Numbered from the stretch's first letter, positions 42,360 through 53,368 are shown. The stretch is 64,000 nucleotides of DNA from Limnanthes douglasii subsp. nivea (GCA_036936605.1 JAUPFV010000004.1:143698973-143762972); one strand, 5' to 3'. The notes: generated by a model not told the origin, from the sequence alone. Made by a program: numbers and translations.

Positions 42360-43755
42360 TCATGTCTCAAATATTGTACTAGTGAGAGAATCATAAAACT
42401 TAAACCCTCTAGAATGTTCGGAATAACCTATGAAGAAACAACTAACTGTTTTTGGGTCCAGTTTCTTTTCTTGAGGTTTGTAAGGCCTCGCCTCAGCTGG
42501 ACAACCCCACTCATGCAGATGCTTTAAATTAGGTTTACGCCCGTTCCAAAGCTCATATGGAGTCCTAACAGTAGCCTTTGTGGGTACTCGATTGAGTATA
42601 TAAGCGGCACATTTGATGGCTTCCTCCCAGAGAGATACTGGTAGAGATGAGTGACTTATCATGCTTCTAACCATATCTTTTAGTGTTCGGTTCCGTCTCT
42701 CAGATACACCGTTCATGCGAGGTGAACCGGGTATAGTGTATTGATGGACTATTCCATACTTCTCTAGGTACTGTGCAAAGGGTCCTGGACGTTGTTCACC
42801 CGATCCGTCATATCTACCATAGTATTCACCACCACGGTCAGATCTAACGGTCTTAATGCTTTTACCAAGTTGTTTCTCAACCTCGGTCTTAAAAGTTATG
42901 AACTTGTCCAAGGCCTCAGACTTTTCATGAAGAAGATACAGGTAACCAAAACGAGAGTAGTCGTCGATGAATGATATAAAGTACCGCTGCCCGTTCCACG
43001 ATTCCTGTGGAAACGGTCCACATATGTCGGTATGTATCTTTCGCTCTATATGCTCCTTTCCTTTTAACTTTGGTTTGTTTCCCTTTGATACACTCGACAC
43101 ATATACCGAAGTCAGAGTAATCAAGGGGGCCTAATAAACCTTCAGCAACAAGCTTGTCCATCCTAACTTTGGATATATGACCTAACCGTTTGTGCCACAG
43201 TTTAGAAGATCTTTCAGATTTAGTAATATTGTTTGGTGTATGTTGTGTATTCATAGAAATATTGTGATTATTAATAGTATTCAACAAATACAAATTATCC
43301 TCTTTAATCAAATTTCCATTTCCAACAATCATATTATTTAGAGAGAGTGTAAAACAATTGTTTCCCATCAGACAAGAGTAACCTTGCAAGTCTAAAACTG
43401 GAAAAGAAATTAAGTTCCTTCGAAAAGTGGGAACATACATTACATCCTCTAAAAATAATACATGTCCAGTGGAAAGTTTTAAAGAAAAATCACAAATAGC
43501 TAAAACATCACATGAGCTCCCGTTTGCTGTGAAAATGGATCTTTCATCATCACTTAGCATCCTGCTCTTTGACGTACCCTGCAAAGAAACACAAACATGA
43601 GTTGTTGCAGCCGAATCAACCCACAAAGTATTCCTTTTCACAGAAACTATATTATTTTCTGAAACAACCAAAGATGTGGGAGTACCTTTGCTTATCATGT
43701 AAGCCCGGCGTTTCTCACAATCCTTCTTCAGATGTCCTTTCTCTTTGCAGAAAAA
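42360..43755 (-). pseudogene. Copia element 1 protease and integrase
   Basis: Knuckle remainder CKEKGHLKKDC, then protease with LWVDSAATTHVC (usual D-S-G changed to D-S-A). The GAG-pre-integrase region is LWHKRLGHIS...CVECIKGK. A frameshift near 43000 leads into the integrase core with all three acidic residues: [19 protein letters not shown] and [11 protein letters not shown]. The end carries [17 protein letters not shown] and the copia-type [16 protein letters not shown]. Confidence 0.85.
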
Positions 43756-44478
43756 TCATTGACCTACAGTCGATTCCTCAGGCTTTTTCTTCTTTACCGG
43801 ACCTTGACCTGGTCCTTTGCCATCTGCTTTTCGCTTAGGTCCTGCCTTATTTGGTGATGTAATCACATTAGCCTCAGGCGCTGTGCCTTTAAGTCTTTCC
43901 TCCTCCTGTGCAGCGTGGGAAATCAACTCATTGATATTCCACTTTTCTCGCATGCAGTTATAGGTGGACTGGAAATACTTAAACCGGTCTGACAGCGAAT
44001 GAAATGTGAATCCCACTATGCATTCCTCAGGTAAGTCTAAACCGATTGTCTTTAACTTTTGGCCAATCATCGACATTCCCAGAATGTGCTCCCGGATTTT
44101 ACCTTTGCCATTATACTTTTTGGTAGCTAGCTCGATGAGCAAACGCTGCATCTCTACCTTTTCATTTTTGGCAAATGCTTTCTCAATCTCCGTGAGAAAT
44201 ACCGAGGCAGTGGTAACACCTTTAGGGACAGCCCAACGCAATGCTACTGGTATTCCCTGTAACAAGAGCGCCATGCATAACTTATTTGACCTTTCCCACT
44301 TTTCATCAGCCTTAGTTTCATTCGGTGTACTTTCCGGACTAAGGGGAGATAGTTTGGGAGTTAACAGTGCATAGTCGTAATCATGTATAGATAAAAACAG
44401 CAACATTTCTTCCTTCCACAATTGGAAGTCCGAACAATCCAACGTCGGTGGACGATTCCCCAAAAAATTGTAACTCAT
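43756..44478 (-). pseudogene. Copia element 1 gag
   Basis: Starts MSYNFLGNRPPTLDCSDF and runs through the copia gag core (FQLWKEEMLLFL, LLLQGIPVALRWA, LATKKYNGKGKIREHI) to a Lys-rich tail. TGA at 43756-43758 falls exactly where the first Cys of the CCHC knuckle should be (stop-FFCKEKGHLKKDC), consistent with TGT or TGC changed to TGA. Confidence 0.85.
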
Positions 44479-45722
44479 GGATACTATAATAAGAAGAATC
44501 AACACAAAACACATTTAGCATATTGACATATATCTGAAAACATATGCATGAATATGACAAATACATGTAAAACATAAAATTCATTGATAATAGATACCGG
44601 AGGGCAAATCATACTAACATGCAATTTTATGAGTTTGAGAAAAAAAAATAGCATGATCATTATTTTAATTTTCTAAGTACCAATGAGACCTTCCGGAGGG
44701 CCGATGTCATTTACTTAAAATTAAAATCAACACAACAACTATTTTCTGTTATTTTCTCCCGTTCATGATTAATTTAAACCCAAACGTGAACCTTCCGGAG
44801 GGCCGATAATATTTGAATTTAAATTAATCCCCGAACATTTCGAAGCCTAGGATCCTTAAGAAAATTAATTTTAACCTTCCGGAGGGCCGATTAAATTAAT
44901 TTCTTAGTTTCACCTACCGGTCTACGAAACCTTAGTCATGCATCGTCATCTAATCATTCACACACATACAATTTAATTCACAAATAAACATACAAAAAAA
45001 ATATCAAAGCATCATATTTGTGAAATATATTGTTCAAATATTTTCAAATTAATAACTTTTTTTTTATTATTTAACTTAATATTTGCAGCAGCCTGCACGT
45101 GCAGCAGGCTGCTGCAAATATTTAGCCCTGCTGCAATTTGCAGCAGGCTACGCAGCAGCTTACCTGCCTGCTGCAATTTGCAGTAGGCTGTAGGTCCTGA
45201 ACGGGCCCACCCTACAAATTTATTTGTAGTAATGCTGTGGGTTTTGGGTGGATCCAGCCTGTATTCATCTTGATGTTATTACCGTTTGGGTATTTTTTGT
45301 TGTCCCTATTCTTTTGGCGGTTACGGTGTTTATCGCCGGACAACCTTCGATCAGCGTTAACATCAGGGGTTAAGCTGTCGATGAGCCACTGTCCCAATAA
45401 TTTTGATTTTATTCGTTATTTTAGGGTTGATTTGATGCTAATTTTGGGAGAAAAATTCCAGACATCAATAAACCATAATTTTACCCGAAATTAAAAATAA
45501 TCCCCAAACTATAAAAATTGCAATTTCCTGATAATAAAACATGTGTTTCAATACAGTAAATCACATAACATGCTTTTCATACAATCCCTAAATCCATGCC
45601 CTACCAATTCAATTAACACATAATCCCAATGACATGGATTTTTTACGATTAAGAAAAATATGCATCTTTGTCTATCAATACTCAATTTGATTATTCTACT
45701 GAATCCAAAATGGGTTTATTTG
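44479..45722 (-). other. Untranslated leader of copia element 1, with repeats and palindromes
   Basis: Long leader between primer site and gag. Three exact copies of ccttccggagggccgat (44689, 44791, 44875) and a related 'accggagggc' (44596) punctuate it. At 45078-45122 there is a near-perfect palindrome built on gcagcagcctgc/gcaggctgctgc, followed by further ctgctgcaatttgcagcag units to 45190. No open frame of note. Confidence 0.7.
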
Positions 45723-45736
45723 GCTCTGATACCAAT
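45723..45736 (-). other. Primer binding site of copia element 1 (initiator tRNA-Met)
   Basis: On the minus strand TGGTATCAGAGCC follows the 5' LTR after two bases, the common plant copia primer site. Confidence 0.88.
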
Positions 45737-46409
45737 TGTTATATATTATCCGAAATCGCATCAAATAATATATAACAAATCACGGAAAAAATAATAAAAC
45801 CCTTTGCTAGATTCATCTATAGAAGAAACAGAAAATCAAGAATACTTACGGGTTTGCCTGCTGCTATCCATCTAGTATTCTCTAGCGTTCTTTTGTGTTC
45901 TTTAGCGATTCCAAGTTCTCCGGCGATTCCGTTTATGAAACTAAGAGACCTGCAGAATCAGATTAGAGAAGAAGGAAAAGTTTCCAGACACTAAGGAAGC
46001 GGCCGTATTTCTGATTAGGGTTTAGAGTGATGAAATACCTAAACCTAGCCCCTTATTTATAGATTTTACAATGTGAAGCCCAACATTGTAAAGCCCATCC
46101 TATGTTACTTCCTTGTGTCCGAGACCATAACCCAATAAATTGATAATTCAATTTATATCCCTGATTTATTAATTCAGGCTTAAGTGTTGAGATTTGGGCC
46201 CTCTTCATCACAGTGCCCAAATTCAACCCGGTTACCACACTTGAGCCCATAACGCCTTTTTACCCATATGTCCAATTTAGTTAATTAAATAATTAACTCG
46301 ACTACTTTTAATTTGGACTTCCTTAAGACAATAATCGAATATGTTTATTTAGCATATCGGTCCAAATTATTGTTAGTCTATAAATATATTAAATAAATAT
46401 ATTCCAACA
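45737..46409 (-). repeat. 5' LTR of Ty1/copia element 1
   Basis: 673 bp, TGTTGG...ATAACA on the minus strand. Near-identical to 39325-39998. Confidence 0.93.
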
Positions 46410-47938
46410 ATTACTTCTAAAAATGTTCGTTTATGGCTTGGAGACTCCTTTACAGTTGGTTTCCTAATAATACTACCATGCAAAAAAGAAATTTGGTGTT
46501 GGCATCTAAATGTCAATTCTGTGACAACATTGAAACAACAAATCATCTTTCCTCATGTCATTTTTCGGGTGATATGGCAGTTAAAAATAGATCAAAATTT
46601 AAAGACATTACCTACTCAGCTATCTCTTCGATTAATTATATCAAGAACATGATTTATGGTCTTGATCATGTCAATCTGTTAAAAAGGAAGCACTGTGAAC
46701 CTCACATTTCTATAGTTTTTGACATGGGGTGTTATCATCATCTTCAAACTTTAAACAAACCTACCTACATAAAATGGACTCCTCCTAAATCTAACAGACT
46801 CAAGATAAATACTTATGATTCTTGTCAAGCCAACGATGATGCTCGTGGTAGTATTAGTATTAAAAATAACAATGGAGAGCTAGTTTTGGTCAAAGTTATC
46901 AATATGGCAAGCTTACCCCCTTAGTGGCAGAAGCAAGAGCTCTCGTAGATGGTATTCGTACCTGCAAAAGAAAAGGTTGTGTTAATGTAGATGTTGAATC
47001 TGATTCTCAAATTATTGTTAATCTACTATCTACTGGTAATCATCCTTTGCCTCTTAACTCTATTATTAATTTTTGTTGAAGTCTTCTTTCGTCATCGATG
47101 ATTATCACTCATATCTCTATGGATCAAAATAAAGTTGTTGATTGGTTAGCAAAATGGACTTCAAAATGTAAAATGAACTTAGAATTCTATAATCTTCAAG
47201 CCCATAATCAGTTCTGAAAAGTCCTCTTGGATATATTAGAAACAATTTCTAATCTTTATCTCAATTCTATGTTATTCTAACCTATTGGCAGCTAGCAGTA
47301 TTCTGAAAAACACAAGCCATATTGCTTTGTTTATTTCAAATTCTTTTACGTATCAAAAAATCTTAACACCATTAATCGTGATTAACCTGTTTAAAATCTT
47401 CAAAGTTTTATCTCTGTATGAGTCGCCTTGTTGATACCCTGTATCTAGATGTTCTCGAATCTCATTTGCTTCTCTCCTAATGTATCTTCTTGTGGATTCA
47501 CATGTATTTTTGTTTGGCTTGCAAGATGTTAATCTTCATTTGCATGATTTCATTCTTTGGCTTGCAAGATGTTAATCTTCATTTGCATGATTTCCTTCAT
47601 TTGCTTTGAAGCTTTGCTAATGCCGATTCAAAGTTCCTGTAAGTGATTCCCTTTTAGCTCCGTTGATATTGAATTCCTTGAAGCTTTCTTCTCCAAATTT
47701 TATCGAGCTGAATCAAAATGATTCCAAAGCCATCATTTGGCTTCTCTCGTTAGCGTTTTGCTCCAATTCTAATGGTAGGAGCTTCCATTTTGCCTCAATT
47801 TTTAGTGTTTTGTTTAAGTCCATTTTGATTTGTATGTGAGCCTATAAGTAACTAGGTATATGTTAGTCCTAAACCTAAGAGTCTCTAAGGCATGTACTGT
47901 TCTTCCAATAAATCCAATTGTCTTTTGGAAGAAAAAAG
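46410..47938 (+). pseudogene. Old LINE ORF2, part 3: zf-RVT, RNase H, 3' UTR
   Basis: After the copia target copy (attac) the LINE resumes with SKNVR, then frame-shifted MAWRLLYSWFPNN, KRNLVLASKCQFC (zf-RVT). RNase H follows: KINTYDS, LAEARALVDG, VESDSQIIVNLL, VVDWLAKWTSKC. A 3' UTR to about 47938 contains a duplicated 'ggcttgcaagatgttaatct' unit (47514, 47557) and ends in 'ttggaagaaaaaa'. Inactive. Confidence 0.82.
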
Positions 47939-48575
47939 GGGTTGAGCTTTCATAGAAGTAAATTGCAAACCCACCACGACTAAGTCGGGAGGTTCAGGGT
48001 GTTCATCCCGCTGCAACTAACTATCATGATTTTGGTATACCAATCTGAGGTCGACCTAATGAGCTGAAATCTGAGGCGGCACAATCAATGTCATTCAATG
48101 AAGTGTAGGCGCAAAATGTCTTCGTTATAAAACTGACAACACCTTTGTGGGAGGTCATATGCGACATTTTAAAAGAGAAGACATTTCCCGAAAGGTCACA
48201 CATCAAATTAGGGCTGCTCGATCGGCCACACCATATGTCTTGTCGGTCATACTAGCCTTTGTTAGCATAGAAATAGTGGAAAATTTCTCGCTATTGCAAA
48301 TGATACTCATCGAGCAAAAACCGGTCAGACTATACATAATAAAGTAACAATGCTTCACGAGAAACACTCATCCCGATCACCATATGTTTTAATTTAGATA
48401 GCTGAGAGAGTACTTTTAGCGTGAAAATGGGATGGTGTATCACTCATTTACACTCAGTAAGGCAAACTATACATGACACGTTTCTCTTTTTAAAAGGAAT
48501 TAAGGAGAGTAACGAAGTATTTGTGGATGCTCAACTAGAAGAATGGAGAAAATATTAGAGACTTTGTGTCAATGT
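47939..48575. other. Unassigned sequence left of copia element 2, possibly Ty3/gypsy gag remnant
   Basis: No frame of useful length. The last 100 bp (EVFVDAQLEEWRK-like) could belong to the gag whose later part follows the copia insertion at 53369, but this is weak. Confidence 0.35.
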
Positions 48576-48580
48576 ACATT

Positions 48581-48916
48581 TGTTGGATAATCTCATATTT
48601 ATTATGTTGAATTTATGTATTTTGTGTGTTAGTTTATACCTGGTCATTACATGACTTGGTCATGTAACTGTTAGGAGCATTTATAGGGTCATTACATGAC
48701 TTGGTCATGTAACTGTTAGGAGCATTTATAGGGAATAAAAGAGTGGTAGAGATCATGTAGGAAGCAGTTTTGTTTATGGACGTTGTGGTCCTATTTCTTA
48801 GCATTTAGTTTACATCTGTTCCTATATATTTGTATTTGCTGCAAGTGAATAAACAAACCAGTTCTTGGCATACTTGAATATTCAATATTTAGCAATAGTT
48901 ATCTTATATTCTAATA
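48581..48916 (+). repeat. 5' LTR of copia element 2
   Basis: 336 bp. Contains a tandem duplication of a 46-bp unit starting gtcattacatgacttggtca (from 48644). The word catgacttggtcatg inside it is a palindrome. A TATA-like 'cctatatatttgtat' lies near 48822. Confidence 0.93.
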
Positions 48917-48917
48917 T

Positions 48918-48930
48918 TGTGGTATCAGAG
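48918..48930 (+). other. Primer binding site of copia element 2 (initiator tRNA-Met)
   Basis: tggtatcagagc directly after the 5' LTR. Confidence 0.9.
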
Positions 48931-48935
48931 CAAGG

Positions 48936-51254
48936 ATGTCAACCGTGGAGTCGAACAAGATGAAAGGAGGCTCTCTTGGCCTTACATATCCAATGCTGAC
49001 CAGAGAAAATTACACAACTTGGGCAATCAAAATGAAAGTGTACATGCAAGCTCAAGGAGCCTGGAGTGCAATTGAGGCAACGAATCCGAAAGCAATAGTT
49101 GAAGAGAAGACAGACAAAATCGCAATGGCCATGTTGTATCAGGGAATACCAGAAGAAGTCTTGCTGTCAGTTGCGGATAGGAAAACAGCAAAAGAAACAT
49201 GGGAGGCGATTCAGACACTGTGTCAGGGTGCAGATCGAGTGAAGAAGGCGAGGATTCAAACCCTCAAGGCAGACTTCGAATCTCTCAGTATGAAAGAGAC
49301 AGATGTTCTTGATGATTTCTATATGAAACTCAATGGACTCGTAACCAATATACGAGTTTTAGGAGAAGAAATGAAGGAGTCAGATGTGGTTAAACGACTG
49401 TTGAGGGCAGTCCCAGCAAAATTCTTGCAGATTACCTCCACGATGGAGCAATTCGGTGATATAGAGACCATGAGTATGGAGGAGGCTATGGGGTCTTTGA
49501 AGGCACACGAAGAAAGAGTAAAGGGGAAAACATATGTGATCGAAACAAAACTCATGCTTACAGAAGAACAGTGGCGAATCAAGGAAAGTGAAGAGAGTAA
49601 ATTACTACTTACACGAGAAGAATGGCTCAAACGTAGTGACAAGGGAGGAACAGAGGGACAAAGCTCAGGTTTCAAGGCTCGAGGAATACAAGACAAAAGC
49701 AAACTCAGGTGTTTTAATTGCAATCTTTATGGGCATTTTGCGAGACACTGCAGAAAACCAAGACGTTATAGTGAACAGAGGCAGGAGGCCAACCTAACGC
49801 GGATGGACGATGATGAACCAGCATTACTGTTGGCTGAACATTCGAAGAATAAAACACGTTCGATGGTAATTGACGAAGGGAAGGTGAAACTGTCACTGAA
49901 GGAAAGATCAGATGGAAATCAAGGAGAATCGAACGTGTGGTATCTCGACAATGGGGCTAGCAACCACATGTCTGGACACAAATCAAAGTTCTATACGTTG
50001 GACGAAGGAGTGTCTGGGCAGGTTAAGTTTGGAGATGGATCGTGTGTGGAGATAAAAGGAAAGGGCTCAATTGCTTTTAGCTGCAAAAATGGTGAGGAAC
50101 GAATGCTCAATGAAGTCTACTTTATACCAAGCCTTCGAAGCAACATCATTAGCATGGGCCAATTGACAGAAGAAGGAAACCAAGTTACGATCAAAGGTGA
50201 GTACATGTGGGTTCATGAAAGAGAGGGAAGGCTTCTTATGAAGGTCAAAAGGTCTGCAAATAGACTATATAAGCTAATCATTGAGTCTGCAACGCCAAGG
50301 TGCATGTTGTCAAAAACAGAAGAAGATTCAAAGTTGTGGCATGCTCGTTTGGGACACGTGAATTATCAAGCCATGTCACTAATGTTTAAGGAGAAAATGG
50401 TGAAGGGCTTTCTGAGGGTTATTCAGCCAAAAGAAGTGTGTGTGGGCTGTTTACTGTCAAAGCAAACAAGGAAACAAATGCCAACTAAAGCTAATTTCAG
50501 TGCAACCAAGGCGTTGGAACTGGTGCATGGTGACTTGTGTGGCCTGATTACGCCTGAAACTGCTGCTGGTAACCGGTATGTTTTCTTACTAGTAGATGAT
50601 TATAGTCGTGCTATGTGGGTTTACTTTCTAAAGTGCAAAAACGAAGCATTTGGTGCATTTAAGAAATTTCGAGCATTGGTTGAAACTGGGTTAGAACGAA
50701 GAATTGAAACGTTTAGGACAGACAGGGGGGGTGAATTCAGTTCAAATGATTTCAAGTTATACTGTGAAGAAAACGGAATAAAACGACATTACACTGCTCC
50801 TTATACGCCGCAACAGAACGGCGTGGTGGAACGTCGTAACAGAACAGTCATGGAGATGGCCAGAAGCTTACTGAAGGAAATGAGCTTACCAGCCATGTTT
50901 TGGGGGGAGGCTGTCAGGCACGCAGTGTATGTTCTAAATCGTTTGCCAACTAGAGCTTTAACTGGAATCACTCCCTATGAAGCATGGACAACGTACAAAC
51001 CAGATATTTCACTCATCTGTGTTTTTGGTTGTGTTGGTCACATGAAGGTTCCTAGTCAATACACTTCTAAACTAGACGATCGTAGTATCTGTGTTGTCAA
51101 CCTTGGAAAGGAACCTGGAAGCAAGGCTTACAGGCTTTACAATCCTAAGGAGAAACGAGTACATGTGAGTAAGGATGTCATGTTCGAAGAAAAGAAGGCA
51201 TGGAATTGGGAGAGGAAATTGACAACAGTGAGCAAATGGCTACTTTCACAATAG
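48936..51254 (+). CDS. Copia element 2 gag-protease-integrase (first part of polyprotein)
   Basis: 772 codons from the ATG 20 bp after the LTR. Gag: YPMLTRENYTTWAIKMKVYM, MLYQGIPEEVLLSV, then the CCHC knuckle CFNCNLYGHFARHC near residue 260. Protease: WYLDNGASNHMSGHKSKF near residue 340, with D-N-G where D-S-G is usual. Pre-integrase LWHARLGHVN...CVGCLLSKQ. Integrase core has all three acidic residues: VHGDLCGLITP, FRTDRGGEFSS and QQNGVVERRNRT. It ends 54 bp into the next frame, which carries reverse transcriptase, instead of continuing as one gene. It may still yield particle proteins. Confidence 0.9.
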   Translation: MSTVESNKMKGGSLGLTYPMLTRENYTTWAIKMKVYMQAQGAWSAIEATNPKAIVEEKTDKIAMAMLYQGIPEEVLLSVADRKTAKETWEAIQTLCQGADRVKKARIQTLKADFESLSMKETDVLDDFYMKLNGLVTNIRVLGEEMKESDVVKRLLRAVPAKFLQITSTMEQFGDIETMSMEEAMGSLKAHEERVKGKTYVIETKLMLTEEQWRIKESEESKLLLTREEWLKRSDKGGTEGQSSGFKARGIQDKSKLRCFNCNLYGHFARHCRKPRRYSEQRQEANLTRMDDDEPALLLAEHSKNKTRSMVIDEGKVKLSLKERSDGNQGESNVWYLDNGASNHMSGHKSKFYTLDEGVSGQVKFGDGSCVEIKGKGSIAFSCKNGEERMLNEVYFIPSLRSNIISMGQLTEEGNQVTIKGEYMWVHEREGRLLMKVKRSANRLYKLIIESATPRCMLSKTEEDSKLWHARLGHVNYQAMSLMFKEKMVKGFLRVIQPKEVCVGCLLSKQTRKQMPTKANFSATKALELVHGDLCGLITPETAAGNRYVFLLVDDYSRAMWVYFLKCKNEAFGAFKKFRALVETGLERRIETFRTDRGGEFSSNDFKLYCEENGIKRHYTAPYTPQQNGVVERRNRTVMEMARSLLKEMSLPAMFWGEAVRHAVYVLNRLPTRALTGITPYEAWTTYKPDISLICVFGCVGHMKVPSQYTSKLDDRSICVVNLGKEPGSKAYRLYNPKEKRVHVSKDVMFEEKKAWNWERKLTTVSKWLLSQ

Positions 51255-53011
51255 AAGATACTCAACCTGAGGACATCGACGGTGACGAAGGAAATCACTA
51301 TACAGGGAATGAAGCTCAACCAGAGAGTCATGTCTCACAGTCTGCATCACAATGTTTGAGAAGAGAAAATTATGATGACAGCGCCACTCCCAAGAAGAGC
51401 AGACTGCTATCAGACGTATACAATGACACAGAAGAAGTAACATTGGACGAAGAGCTATATTTGATGGGAATAGAGGAGCCAGGGAGCTACAAGGAGGCAG
51501 TGCAGGATCAGAACTGGCGTAGAGCCATGGATACAGAAATTGAGTCTATCGAAAGGAATGGTACCTGGTCCCTTGTTGAATTACCACAAGGACAGAAGGA
51601 GATAGGACTAAAGTGGATATTCAAGCTAAAGAAGGATACAACTGGGAAGGTGACAAGACACAAGGCTCGAATCGTAGAAAAAGGGTATGCTCAAGAACAC
51701 GGTATTAACTTTGAAGAAGTCTATGCCCCAGTAACACGCCTTGAGACTGTTCGATTGTTGTTGGCTCTAGCTGCAAAGAAAAACTGGCAAGTACATCATT
51801 TGGATGTAAAAACAACATTTCTTAATGGCGAGATACTCGAAGATGTATATGTCTCGCAGCCAGAGGGATATAAAAGGCGTGGTCGTGAACATTTGGTGTA
51901 CAAATTGAGAAAAGCATTTTATGGCCTACGACAGGCGCCAAGGGCCTGGTATGCAAAACTCAACCAGTGTCTCGTGGATTTGGGATTTAAACGATGTCCC
52001 TATGAGAATGCAGTCTACACAAGGGGAGAAGGCGATAACAGCTTGATTATAGCCGTGTATGTCGATGATATCTTAGTAACCGGAGCTTGTGCTACTAAGA
52101 TCGAAGCCTTTAAGACACAGATGGGAGTGAAATTTGAGATGACAGATCTAGGGAAACTCAGCTACTACCATGGAATCGAAGTTGAGCAAAACCAAGGCCA
52201 CATTATTCTGAAACAATCATCTTATGCAATGAAGATCATAGAAAGGGCAAGGATGAAGGATTGCAATCCATCGAAGTATCCTATGGATCCTAAGGATAAA
52301 ATTGGCAAGGATGAGATGGGAAAGGCGGTTGATGCTACAATGTATAAAGAGTTAGTAGGAAGTCTTCGTTATCTGGTTAATACGCGTCCAGACATTGCGT
52401 ATACAGTTGGCGTTGTGAGTCGATACATGGAACGGCCTACGGTACTTCATCTGAGTGCTGTAAAGAGGATTTTACGGTATTTGAAGGGAACTTTGCACTT
52501 CGGTTTGGTATACACAGAGAAGGGAGGAAACAATATCATTTCTGGGTATTCGGACAGTGACATCGGTGGCACGATTGATGATAGAAAAAGTACCGGGAGG
52601 ATGGCTTATTACTTGAATGAAAGTCTTATATCCTGGGTCTCTAAAAAACAAAGGTGCGTGGCTTTGTCTACACGTGAAGTCGAACTAATGGCAGCCACTG
52701 CAGCAGCCTGTCAAGGGATTTGGCTACGGAATGTGCTGAGCCAGATAACTTCAGAGTTTGTAGGACCAATCACGTTGTATATCGACAACAGGTCGGCTAT
52801 GGATTTAGCAAAAAACCCGGTGTTCAATGGTAGGTCCAAACACATTGATATTCGTTATCATTTCATCCATGAATGTGTGGAACGTGGTGAAGTCATTGTC
52901 AAACACGTGAGTAGTGAGTTGCAGCGAGCTGATAGTTTAACCAAGGCGATGACAACTGTGAAATTTGAGAGAATGCGTAATCTTTTGGGGGTGCAGCAGC
53001 TGGATAAGTAA
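51200..53011 (+). CDS. Copia element 2 reverse transcriptase and RNase H (second part of polyprotein)
   Basis: 603 codons in the -1 frame relative to the upstream ORF, overlapping it by 55 bp. The true polyprotein probably ran on without a new start. Reverse transcriptase: LKWIFKLKKDTTGKVTRHKA, EEVYAPVTRLETVR, LDVKTTFLNGEILEDVYV (usual AFLNG is TFLNG), GLRQAPRAWY and VYVDDILVTG with the catalytic Asp pair. RNase H: SGYSDSDIGGTIDDRKSTG, ALSTREVELMA, SKHIDIRYHFIHE. Complete apart from the frame break. Confidence 0.9.
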   Translation: MELGEEIDNSEQMATFTIEDTQPEDIDGDEGNHYTGNEAQPESHVSQSASQCLRRENYDDSATPKKSRLLSDVYNDTEEVTLDEELYLMGIEEPGSYKEAVQDQNWRRAMDTEIESIERNGTWSLVELPQGQKEIGLKWIFKLKKDTTGKVTRHKARIVEKGYAQEHGINFEEVYAPVTRLETVRLLLALAAKKNWQVHHLDVKTTFLNGEILEDVYVSQPEGYKRRGREHLVYKLRKAFYGLRQAPRAWYAKLNQCLVDLGFKRCPYENAVYTRGEGDNSLIIAVYVDDILVTGACATKIEAFKTQMGVKFEMTDLGKLSYYHGIEVEQNQGHIILKQSSYAMKIIERARMKDCNPSKYPMDPKDKIGKDEMGKAVDATMYKELVGSLRYLVNTRPDIAYTVGVVSRYMERPTVLHLSAVKRILRYLKGTLHFGLVYTEKGGNNIISGYSDSDIGGTIDDRKSTGRMAYYLNESLISWVSKKQRCVALSTREVELMAATAAACQGIWLRNVLSQITSEFVGPITLYIDNRSAMDLAKNPVFNGRSKHIDIRYHFIHECVERGEVIVKHVSSELQRADSLTKAMTTVKFERMRNLLGVQQLDK

Positions 53012-53032
53012 ATTGAGATTAAGGGGGGAAAT

Positions 53033-53368
53033 TGTTGGATAATCTCATATTTATTATGTTGAATTTACGTATTTTGTGTGTTAGTTTATACCTGGTCATT
53101 ACATGACTTGGTCATGTAACTGTTAGGAGCATTTATAGGGTCATTACATGACTTGGTCATGTAACTGTTAGGAGCATTTATAGGGAATAAAAGAATGGTA
53201 GAGATCATGTAGGAAGCAGTTTTGTTTATGGACGTTGTGGTCCTATTTCTTAGCATTTAGTTTACATCTGTTCCTATATATTTGTATTTGCTGCAAGTGA
53301 ATAAACAAACCAGTTCTTGGCATACTTGAATATTCAATATTTAGCAATAGTTATCTTATATTCTAATA
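53033..53368 (+). repeat. 3' LTR of copia element 2
   Basis: 336 bp, with the same internal 46-bp duplication. It differs from the 5' LTR at gaatttacg/gaatttatg and aagaatgg/aagagtgg. Confidence 0.93.

Larger units (their letters stand above)
39325..46409 (-). mobile_element. Ty1/copia element 1 (minus), complete with two LTRs
   Basis: LTRs at 39325-39998 and 45737-46409, 5-bp target duplication attac on both sides (39320-39324, 46410-46414), primer site TGGTATCAGAGCC adjoining the right LTR, and polypurine tract aaatgggagat adjoining the left one. Gene order on the minus strand is gag, protease, integrase, reverse transcriptase, RNase H, which is the copia order. About nine single-base or one-base-indel differences separate the LTRs by eye. 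The coding region has several lesions. Confidence 0.94.
48581..53368 (+). mobile_element. Ty1/copia element 2, young and nearly intact
   Basis: 4,788 bp. LTRs of 336 bp (48581-48916 and 53033-53368) differ at two positions by eye. The 5-bp target duplication is acatt (48576-48580, 53369-53373). The primer site TGGTATCAGAGC follows the left LTR, and a polypurine tract (aaggggggaaat) precedes the right one. LTRs begin TGTTGG but end TAATA. The single polyprotein gene is interrupted by one frameshift. Low LTR divergence means recent insertion. Confidence 0.95.

Noticed and set aside
8801..47938. Three independent LINE fragments
   Set aside because: Exact continuity of the ORF2 protein across the breaks, plus the copia target duplication at one of them, makes one split LINE far more likely.
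51200..51254. Programmed -1 frameshift in copia element 2
   Set aside because: No convincing slippery site followed by structure could be seen. Plant copia elements normally use one frame. Kept only as a question.
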